Source of the DNA: Prionace glauca
Taxonomy: Eukaryota; Chordata; Chondrichthyes; Carcharhiniformes; Carcharhinidae
DNA length: 64,000 nt
NCBI GenBank assembly: GCA_037974335.1
Contig: CM075761.1
Location: 12,823,543-12,887,542 of the forward strand
Direction of reading: 5' to 3'
A model generated the notes under the pieces. The model did no database searches. It had not been told where the DNA came from and saw only the letters and a list, made by a program, of their open reading frames with translations. Position 1 is the first letter of the stretch. The number at the start of each line of letters is the position of its first letter. Below are positions 56,425 through 64,000 of the stretch, one piece after another. The position numbers were made by a program, and so were the translations under genes.

Positions 56425-56605
56425 CAATGGCCAACTCACCTTACCCGCACATCTCTGGGCGGTGGGAGGGAACCGGAGCACCCGGAGAAAACCCACACAG
56501 ACACGGGGAGGACGTGCAGACTCCGCACAGACAGTGAGCCAAGCCGGGAATCGAACCCGGATCCCTGGCACTGTGAGGCAGCAGTGCCAACCCACCGTGC
56601 CACCC
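56425..56605 (-). mobile_element. V-SINE (HE1-type)
   Basis: In reverse: cgcacatctctgggcggtgg, cacggggaggacgtgcagac, gaatcgaacccggatccctg, ggcagcagtgccaacccacc. Head and central part kept, tail missing. Confidence 0.88.
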
Positions 56606-57124
56606 TAACTGTGCTCTGACTGGAGCCTTATAAAGCTTCAGTGGTACATTCCTTGCTTTTGCATTCTCTTGGGGAGCATCCAAGTCCAATCCCATTTGCC
56701 AGCATTTGGTCCGTTGCCTTGTACGCTACAATTGCCCATCTAAACGCTTCTTAAATATTACGAGGGTTCCCACCTCTACCAGCCCTTCAGGCAGTGAGTT
56801 CCAGATTCCCACCACCCACTGGATGAAAAGGCCTCAAAATCTCCTCCTGTCCCTGACCTAAATCTCAGCCCCCTGGTTATTGACCCCTACACTAAGGGGG
56901 AAAAGTTCCTTCCTATCTATGTCCTCCATCATTTTGTTAATCAGAACATAGCCAGAACACTCCAGCAAGATTCTGATGAAATGAAAGCAAAATACTGTGG
57001 ATTCTGGAATCCAAAAACGCTGGAAAATCTTTGACAGCTTCTGTGGAGACAGAATAGAGCCAAAGTCCTGACCAATTTCCATTGCACCCTCTATGTACCC
57101 TAATTACACTCTTTAATGCCAACC
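56606..57124 (-). mobile_element. Old CR1-group coding fragment and other repeat
   Basis: Bases 56,690-56,950 are the reverse of a decayed coding tail (cagattcccaccacccactg, ccctggttattgacccctac). Bases 56,970-57,080 match the dispersed repeat of 41.9 kb in reverse. Confidence 0.6.
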
Positions 57125-57635
57125 AGAACTGGAGTACAATGTTATTAAGTGTGAGGTTATCCACTTTGGTAGAAATAATAGTAGGAGGGATTACTATTTA
57201 AAGGGTGAAAAGCTGCAGCATGCTACGGTGCAGAGGGACCTGGGGGTCCTTGTGCACGAGTTGCAAAAACCCAGCTTGCAGATGCAGCAGGTGGTCAGGA
57301 AGGCGAATGGGATGCTGGCCTTCATAGCGAGGGGGATAGAATATAAAAGCAGGGAGGTCTTGCTGCAACTGTACAGGGCGTTGGTGAGGCCGCAGCTGGA
57401 GTACTGTGTGCAGTATTGGTCGCCGCACTTGCGGAAGGATATTTTGGCCTTGGAGGGAGTGCAGAGGAGGTTTACTAGGCTGATACCGGAGATGAGGGGG
57501 GTTGGACTATGAAGAGAAACTAAATAGACTGGGTCTGTACTCGTTGGAGTTAGAAGGATGAGGGGGGATCTTATAGAGACGTATAAGATAATGAAAGGGT
57601 TGGATGGGGTAGAGGTAGAGAGATTCTTCCCGCTC
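57125..57635 (+). mobile_element. LINE-A-like copy
   Basis: Open 57,228-57,512 (ELQKPSLQMQQVVRKANGML to RRFTRLIPEMRG) with later frameshifts near 57,497 and 57,550. Ends without UTR at the next LINE. Confidence 0.88.
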
Positions 57636-57639
57636 TTGG

Positions 57640-58205
57640 CACGTCATGTTGATGCTTTATAGAATCTTAGTTAGGCTGCACTTGGAATATAGTGTTCAAT
57701 TCTGGTCGCCACACTACCAGAAGGATGTGGAGGCTTTGGAGAGGGTACAGAAAAGATTTGCTAGGCTGTTGCCAGGCATGGAGGGCATCAGCTATGAGAG
57801 GTCAGAGTAACTTGGTTTGTTCTCACTGGAACGACGGAAGTTGAGGGGCGACCTTATAAAAATCTACAAGGTTATGAGGGGCAGAGCGGATAGTCAGAAG
57901 CTTTTCCCTAGGGTGGAAGAGTCAATTACTAGGGGGCACAGGCTTAAGGTGTGACGGGCAAGGTTTAAAGGAGATGTACAAGGCAAGTTTTTACACAGAG
58001 GGTGGTGGGTGTCTCAAACTCATGGCTGGGAAGTAGTGGAAGCAGATACAATAATGAGTTTTAAGGGCCATCTGAATAAATCCGTGAATACGGTTCCTGG
58101 AAAGGTATAGGGTTTTAGTTAAGTTGGTGGCATGGTCGGTGCAGGTTTGGAGAGTCAAAGAGCCTGTTCCTGCGTTGTAATTTTCTTTGTTCTTAGTTCC
58201 TCCAC
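57640..58205 (+). mobile_element. Old CR1-group LINE, another subfamily
   Basis: Blocks MLYRILVRLHLEYSVQFWSP, RDLIKIYKVMRGRADSQKLF and a decayed C-terminus, then ggcatggtcggtgcaggttt and a ttttctttgttctt end. Differs from A-E. Confidence 0.78.
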
Positions 58206-58340
58206 GCACTGTATGGGTGCAGTGATCATAAGATCATAAGAAATAGGAGCAGGAGTAGGCCATCCAGCCCTTCGAGCCTGCCCCGCCATTCAATAAGATC
58301 ATGGCTGATCTGTCGTGTCTCAGTTCCACATTCCCGCCCT

Positions 58341-58675
58341 CATCATAGAACCCTACAGTGCAGAAACAGGCCCTTCGGCCCATCGAGTCTACACCGAACA
58401 CAATCCCACCCAGACCCTATCCCCATATCCCTACACATTTTACCTGCTAATCCCTCTAACCTACACATCCCAGGATACTAAGGGGCAATTTTAGCATCGC
58501 CAATGAACCTAACCCGCACATCTTTGGACTGTGGGAGGAAACCGGAGCACCCGGAGAAAACCCACGCAGACACGAGGAGAATGTGCAAACTCCACACAGG
58601 CAGTGACCCGAGCCGGGAATCGAACCCAGGACCCTGGAACTGTGAAGCAGCAGTGCTAACCACTGTGCTACCGTG
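58341..58675 (-). mobile_element. V-SINE (HE1-type), full length, nested
   Basis: Complete V-SINE in reverse with 7-bp target duplications CCGCCCT at 58,334-58,340 and 58,676-58,682. It shows two copies of a ctaaccyrcacatc motif 53 bp apart, which is the seed of the minisatellite at 62.8 kb. Confidence 0.93.
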
Positions 58676-59055
58676 CCGCCCTCTCCCCATAACCCTTAAT
58701 CCCCTCGCTTATCAAAAACCCATCAACCCGCTTCTTAAAAATATTTAGCGAGGCAGCCTCCACCACTTCAACGGGCAGAGAATTCCAGAGACTCACCACT
58801 CTTTGAATGAAGAAGTTCCTCCTCAACTCTGTTCTAAACCGCCCCCCCTTTATCTTGAGGCTGTGCCCCCTAGTCCTACTGTCTTTTTTGAGCAGGAAGA
58901 GTCTCTCCACCTCTATCCTATCCATCCCATTCATCATCTTATACGTCTCAATGAGATCTCCCCTCATTCTTCTAAACTCTAACGAGTACAAGCCTAGTTC
59001 ATTCAGCCTCTCCTTATAGCTCAACCCCCTCAACTCCGGCATCAGCCTAGTAAAC

Positions 59056-59231
59056 GTGCTTTTAGGCTGATTGATTGGGTAACAAATTGTCCCTATATTG
59101 GACCTCCCTGATCCTCACACATTAGGCATAGACTAAAATCATGATTAGGTCACTGACAATGGGACGGCGGCGCGGGCTCGTTGGGCCGAAGGGCCTGTTT
59201 CCTGTACTGTGCTGTTCTTTGTTCTTTGTTC
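59056..59231 (+). mobile_element. LINE-E/V-SINE 3' tail, nested
   Basis: Begins gtgcttttaggctgattg, then ggccgaagggcctgtttcct and GTTCTTT repeats. TAAAC target duplication at 59,051-59,055 and 59,232-59,236. A strongly 5' truncated retrocopy. Confidence 0.88.
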
Positions 59232-59357
59232 TAAACCTCCTCTGTACTCCCTCCAAGGCCAAAATATCCTTGCGTAAGTACGGCGCCCAAAACTGCACAC
59301 AGTACTCCAGCTGCGGCCTCACCAATGCCCTATACAGCAGCAGAAAGACCTCTCTTT

Positions 59358-59763
59358 TTATGACACAAATAAATAAACTTTACTTTATATGCAAAATCTC
59401 CTTTAATAAATTCTACGTGATCCATAAATACTAGTTATCTATACCTAGTAGGTCAAATACAACTGAGGACTCTAGTGTTAGTAATTAAAAATCTGCACCT
59501 TAAAAGTTTTTTAATTGGAAGGGTTTCATATTCAAAACCTTTAAGAATGTGTTACTGCACTTCACCTAGAATGTTACAATCTTTATTCATGTTAATACTA
59601 CTTCAAATTTAAAAAGACCACCAATTGAATTTTGAAACTGATGAATGACCTCACCTGTATTTTGTTGGCAGTTAGGAAAGGTCTGTGTATCTACATTTAA
59701 GTAAATCTATTTGACTCCTCAGTGAAGTCTCTTTGCCACTTCTGCGGGGATTAGCAGAATAAG
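59358..59763. other. Unassigned AT-rich stretch
   Basis: No recognised gene or repeat. Confidence 0.4.
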
Positions 59764-61327
59764 AACATAAGAATATAAGAACATAAGAAATAGGAGCAGG
59801 AGTAGGCCATCTGGCCCTTCGAGCCTGCCCCACCATTCAATAAGATCATGGTTGATCTGTCGATGCTCAGTTCCACCTTCCCGCCCTCTTCCCATAACCC
59901 TTAATCCCCTCTCTTATCAAAAACCCATCAACCCGCTTCTTAAAAATATTTAGCGAGGCAGCCTCCACCACTTCAACGGGCAGAGAATTCCAGAGATTCA
60001 CCACCCTTTGAGTGAAGAAGTTCCTCCTCAACTCTGTTCTAAAACGTCCCCCCCCCCTTTATCTTGAGGCTGTGCCCCCTAGTCCTACTGTCTTTTTTGA
60101 GCGGGAAGAGTCTCTCCACCTCTATCCTATCCATCCCATTCATCATTTTATAGGTCTCAATGAGATCTCCCCTCATTCTTCTAAAATCTAACGAGTACAA
60201 GCCTAGTTTATTCAGCCTCTCCTCATAGCTCAATCCCCTCAACTCCGGTATCAGCCGAGTAAACCTCCTCTGCACTCCCTCCAGGGCCAAAATATCCTTG
60301 CGCAGGTGCGGCGCCCAAAACTGCACACAGTACTCCAGCTGCGGCCTCACCAATGCCCTATACAGCTGCAGCAAGACCTCCCTACTTTTATATTCAATCC
60401 CCCTCGCTATGAAGGCCAGCATCCCATTCGCCTTCCTGACCACCTGCTGCACCTGCAAGCTGGGTTTTTGCGACTCATGCACAAGGACCCCGAGGTCCCT
60501 CTGCACCGTCGCCTGCTGCAGTTTTTCGCCACGTAAGTAATAGTCCTTCCTACCATTCTTCCTACCAAAGTGGACCACCTCACACTTGCCAACATTAAAT
60601 TCCATTTGCCATTTCCTGGCCCATTCGCCCAGCCTATCTAGATCCTTCTGCAGACTCTCCACACCCTCTGCACAATTTGCCTTTCCCCCAATCTTGGTGT
60701 CATCAGCAAATTTCGCCACCCTGCACTCGGTTCCCTCCTCTAGATCATCTATATAAATGGTAAATAGCTGAGGCCCCAGCATCGACCCCTGGGGCACCCC
60801 ACTAGTCACCAACCGCCAATCCGAATAGCACCCATGGACCCCCACTCTCTACCTCCTATTTGACAACCAATCCTCTATCCACGCTAACACCCTACCCCCA
60901 ACTCCATGTCCCCTGACCTTCTGCAATAACCTCTTGTGAGGTACCTTGTCAAACGCCATCTGAAAATCCAGAAAGACCACATCCACCGGCTCTCCTCTAT
61001 CCACTGTCCTGGACACATCCTCATAGAACTCCAGTAAATTTGTCAGACACGACTTCCCTTTAATGAAACCATGTTGCGTGCGCCCTATCAAGCAATTCCC
61101 TTCAAGATGCCTCGCAATTTCCTCCTTCATGACAGATTCTAACATTTTACCTACCACAGACGTTAAACTAACCGACCTAAAATTCCACGCCTTTTGCCTG
61201 GCACCCTTCTTCAACAACGGCGTAACATTAGCCGTTTTCCAATCTTCCGGCACTTACCCGGAATCCAGCGACGTCTGGAAAATAACCACCAAGGCATCCA
61301 CTATAACCTCCGCCATTTCTTTCAGAA
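59764..61327 (-). mobile_element. Longest LINE-A copy, most of RT
   Basis: About 1.56 kb. From the right: PEDWKTANVTPLLKKGARQK, VSLTSVVGKMLESVMKEEIA, VVFLDFQMAFDKVPHKRLLQ, GVPQGSMLGPQLFTIYIDDL, KFADDTKIGG, then the coding tail to a G-run frameshift near 60,050. One in-frame stop (TAG at 60,849-60,851) separates two frames of 134 and 268 codons. 3' tail at 59,764 with four acataag units. Endonuclease absent. Confidence 0.93.
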
Positions 61328-61683
61328 GTACACAGGGTTGTGGGGATAGGGCTGGGTGGGATTGTTGGCACAGTAAAAAGTCTGACAACACCAGGTTTTA
61401 GTCCAACCGATTTATTTGATAATATTCTCACAAGCTTTCGAGGGGGCTGCCTCTTTGTCAAGTGAATGGAGAGATTCTCCATTCACTTGACAAAGAGGCA
61501 GCCCCCTCGAAAGCTTGTGAGAATATTATCAAATAAATCGGTTGGACTAAAACCTGGTGTTGTCAGACTTTTTACTGTGTTTACGCCAGTCCAACGCCGG
61601 CATACCCACATTGGGATTGTTGGCACAGGGTTAATGGGCCGAATGGCCTCCTTCTGCACTGTAGGGATTCTATGACTCCATGA
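61328..61683 (+). mobile_element. V-SINE tail hosting the palindromic insertion
   Basis: gtacacagggttgtggggat to gggattgttggcacag, then after the insertion ggttaatgggccgaatggcc, ctgcactgtagggattctat and a short tctatga tail. A single V-SINE-type tail when the insertion is removed. Confidence 0.8.
61374..61612. mobile_element. Perfect palindromic repeat insertion with 16-bp target duplication
   Basis: Arms 61,371-61,472 and 61,476-61,577 are perfect inverted repeats (102 bp, extendable by 2 bp) around a 3-base centre. The right side continues 35 bp further (tttacgccagtccaacgccg). The target GGGATTGTTGGCACAG occurs at 61,358-61,373 and 61,613-61,628. A single-arm relative is at 29,287-29,425. 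Confidence 0.93.
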
Positions 61684-61883
61684 TTCTATGAATTGAATGA
61701 TCACCCACTAGTCAGTAATTAGTGGGATAACTCCCCCAATTTTTGTCTGAGTGAGGGCATAATGTTTGTGATCCCACAGTCCTCTGGTATCTTGCCTGAA
61801 GCTAAAACAGAAAAGTTACGGCCAGTAGTCACCTTAAAATCTATGGAATGATTAATGTGCAGAAATGTGAACAGTGGAGGACA
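61684..61883. other. Unassigned, partly LINE-D-like
   Basis: The stretch gtctgagtgagggcataatg, then cctctggtatcttgcctgaa, may be an old LINE. Not firm. Confidence 0.35.
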
Positions 61884-62451
61884 TCATGATGCAACTGTAC
61901 ACATCTCTGGTGCGGCCGCACTTGGAGTTTTGTGTGCAGTTCTGGTCCCCACATTACAAGAAGGATGTAGAGGCTTTGGAGAGGGTGCAGAGGAGGTTTA
62001 CCAGGATGTTGCCTGGTATGGAGGGGAGATCCTATGAGGAGAGATTGAGTGATTTGGGGTTGTTTTCGCTGGAAAGAAGGCGGCTGAGAGGGGATCTCAT
62101 TGAAACATATAAGATGATTAGAGGTTTAGACAGGGTAGATAGTGATAGCCTTTTTCCTAGGATGGAGAAAGCTAACACGAGGGGGCACGATTTTAAATTA
62201 AGGGGGGGTAGTTATAGGACAGATGTCAGGGGTAGGTTCTTTACCCAGAGGGTGGTGAGGGACTGGAATGCCCTGCCAGCTGCAGTTGTAAATGCACCTA
62301 GTTTGGGGGCGTTTAAAAGATCTGTGGATAGGTTTATGGATGAAAAGGGATTGGTTTAGGCTAGTGGGTCATTGTTTTGTAACTGGTCGGTGCAACATCG
62401 TGGGCCGAAGGGCCTGTTCTGCGCTGTAATGTTCTATGTTCTATGTTCTAT
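61884..62451 (+). mobile_element. Young LINE-B, 5' truncated
   Basis: About 158 open codons matching the copy at 8,964-9,544 residue for residue (LVRPHLEFCVQFWSPHYKKD to RFMDEKGLV), then the full tail with three ATGTTCT units. Both copies are truncated at nearly the same base (gatgcaactgtacac). Confidence 0.95.
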
Positions 62452-62452
62452 C

Positions 62453-62813
62453 ATTGCATCTTCTTCCCCCGTTGAAACTGGGATGTTAGCTGCACCATCT
62501 CAACCACAATGGGCGGCAAGGAGACCTTACCGCGCCTGCGCGCTCACCTTTAACCTCGGCCCGGCGGCCATCTTGCTATTGTCCCCAGTGTGCGAGAGAC
62601 GGTGGGGTGGCCATTTTGGGTTGCCAGCGGAGACGGGAGGCGGCCATGTTGGGTTGCCAGGGGAGACGACGGCGGCGGCCATCTTGGATTGACGGGCGGA
62701 AACGGATCAGCGGACATCTTGGATTGACGGGCGGAAACGGATCGGCGGCCATCTTGGGTTGCCAGTGGAGACGGCGGCCATCTTGGGTTGCCGACTGGGA
62801 GGCACATGGGCTA
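62453..62813. promoter_or_regulatory. GC-rich cluster of seven YY1-like motifs
   Basis: ggccatcttgg-like sites start at about 62,565, 62,609, 62,642, 62,678, 62,712, 62,748 and 62,775, within degenerate repeats of ggttgccagnggagacggc and ggattgacgggcggaaac. High CpG. Could be a CpG-island promoter edge or a tandem repeat that happens to carry the motif. Confidence 0.55.
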
Positions 62814-64000
62814 TCCCCCTAACCTACACATGTTTGGACACTAAGGGACAATTTAGCACGGCCAATCCACCCTAACCTACACATGTTTGGGACACTAAGG
62901 GACAATTTAGCACGGCCAATCCACCCTAACCCACACATCTTTGGGACACTAAGGGACAATTTAGCACGGCCAATCCACCCTAACCTACACATCTTTGGGA
63001 CACTAAGGGACAATTTAGCACGGCCAATCCACCCTAACCTGCACATCTTTGGACACTAAGGGACAATTTAGCATGGCCAATCCCCCCTAACCTACACATC
63101 TTTGGGACACTAAGGGACAATTTAGCACGGCCAATCCACCCTAACCTACACATCTTTGGGACACTAAGGGACAATTTAGCATGGCCAATCCCCCCTAACC
63201 TACACATCTTTGGGACACTAAGGGACAATTTAGCATGGCCAATCCACCCTAACCTACACATCTTTGGACACTAAGGGACAATTTAGCACGGCCAATCCAC
63301 CCTAACCTACACATCTTTGGGACACTAAGGGACAATTTAGCATGGCCAATCCACCCTAACCTACACATCTTTGGACACTAAGGGACAATTTAGCACGGCC
63401 AATCCACCCTAACCTACACATCTTTGGACACTAAGGGACAATTTAGCACAGCCAATCCACCCTAACCTACACATCTTTGGACACTAAGGGGCAATTTAGC
63501 ACGGCCAATCCCCCCTAACCTACACATCTTTGGACACTAAGGGACAATTTAGCACGGCCAATCCCCCCTAACCTACACATCTTTAGACACTAAGGGACAA
63601 TTTAGCACGGCCAATCCACCCTAACCTACACATCTTTGGACACTAAGGGACAATTTAGCACGGCCAATCCCCCCTAACCTACACATCTTTGGACACTAAG
63701 GGACAATTTAGCACGGCCAATCCACCCTAACCTACACATCTTTGGACACTAAGGGACAATTTAGCATGGCCAATCCACCCTAACCTACACATCTTTGGAC
63801 ACTAAGGGACAATTTAGCACGGCCAATCCACCCTAACCTACACATCTTTGAACACTAAGGGGCAATTTAGCACGGCCAATCCCCCCTAACCTACACATCT
63901 TTGGACACTAAGGGACAATTTAGCACGGCCAATCCCCCCTAACCTACACATCGTTGGACACTAAGGGACAATTTAGCACGGCCAATCCACCCTAACCTAC
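62814..64000. repeat. 53/54-bp minisatellite derived from the V-SINE
   Basis: About 22 tandem units, continuing past the window. Unit core: cacatctttggacactaagg, gacaatttagcacggccaat, ccaccctaacctac. Early units are often 54 bp (tttgggacac), later ones 53 bp. Variants include cacgg/catgg and ccacc/ccccc. The unit equals the V-SINE segment between its two internal ctaaccyrcacatc motifs. Confidence 0.96.

Larger units (their letters stand above)
58228..59357 (-). mobile_element. LINE-A copy with two nested insertions
   Basis: Pieces at 58,228-58,340, 58,676-59,055 and 59,232-59,357 join into one A copy. The middle piece keeps a 124-codon frame. Interrupted by a V-SINE and by a LINE-E-type tail, each with target duplications. 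Confidence 0.9.

Noticed and set aside
62453-62692. Arg/Gly-rich coding exon (REAAMLGCQGRRRRRPSW)
   Set aside because: Comes from reading the repeated ggccatcttggattgacggg words; no splice sites or conservation visible.
62819-63261. Repeat protein frames (MCRLGWIGRAKLSLSVPK units)
   Set aside because: They arise because early satellite units are 54 bp, a multiple of three; they close when units are 53 bp.
62814-64000. CRISPR-like array of direct repeats
   Set aside because: Units are contiguous with no unique spacers, and the unit is a V-SINE segment in a vertebrate genome.

Overview
The window looks like nuclear DNA of a cartilaginous fish, probably a shark. It is packed with CR1-group LINEs, tRNA-headed V-SINEs of the HE1 (elasmobranch) type and their 3' tails, plus one vertebrate seven-transmembrane receptor. 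There is no sign of bacterial, phage or CRISPR sequence. Almost all open frames are LINE reverse-transcriptase tails, their antisense shadows, or translated satellites. The species call rests on the repeat content and on recall of shark repeats, not on a search.

Host genes. The one clear host gene is a GPR139-like receptor on the minus strand. Its large exon 2 is at 5,692-6,596 and a matching exon 1 is at 15,126-15,192, separated by an intron of about 8.5 kb. A second exon 1 of the same kind at 2,098-2,164, same strand, belongs to a neighbouring paralogue whose exon 2 would lie left of the window. This suggests a tandem receptor array. Two near-copies of a CpG-rich promoter, each with a possible short first coding exon, lie at 46.0-46.4 and 52.0-52.4 kb.

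Repeats. I use working labels for the CR1-group LINEs. A: ends in an 8-bp TTATGTTC repeat, coding tail RRNFFTQRVVNLWNSLPVEV. B: 7-bp ATGTTCT tail, coding RFFTQRVVRDWNALPAAV. C: 7-bp tail, coding KFFTQRVVSEWNRLPSSVV. D: an older LINE with endonuclease and RT remnants. E: a LINE whose long 3' UTR carries a V-SINE-like body and a GTTCTTT tail. An L2-like LINE is also present. Young A, B, C and V-SINE copies are nested in older A, D and E copies, several with clear target-site duplications.

Layout. 0-5 kb: old repeats and the orphan exon 1. 5-15.5 kb: the receptor gene, its intron full of LINEs, and two GATA/TATC microsatellites. 15.8-35.4 kb: dense nested LINEs, including an intact 409-codon RT reading frame. 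35.4-37.3 kb: the 3' part of a fossil retrovirus-like element. 37-39.6 kb: poly-C and G-rich tracts, then a 100-N gap. 39.7-55.8 kb: three copies of a 6-7.5 kb tandem segmental duplication. 55.8-62.4 kb: more LINEs and a perfect 102-bp-arm palindrome with a 16-bp target duplication. 62.5-62.8 kb: a GC-rich cluster of seven YY1-like motifs. 62.8-64.0 kb: a 53-bp minisatellite grown from an internal direct repeat of the V-SINE, running off the window.

The main themes are a candidate elasmobranch expansion of GPR139-like receptors and satellite arrays born from SINE and LINE tails.
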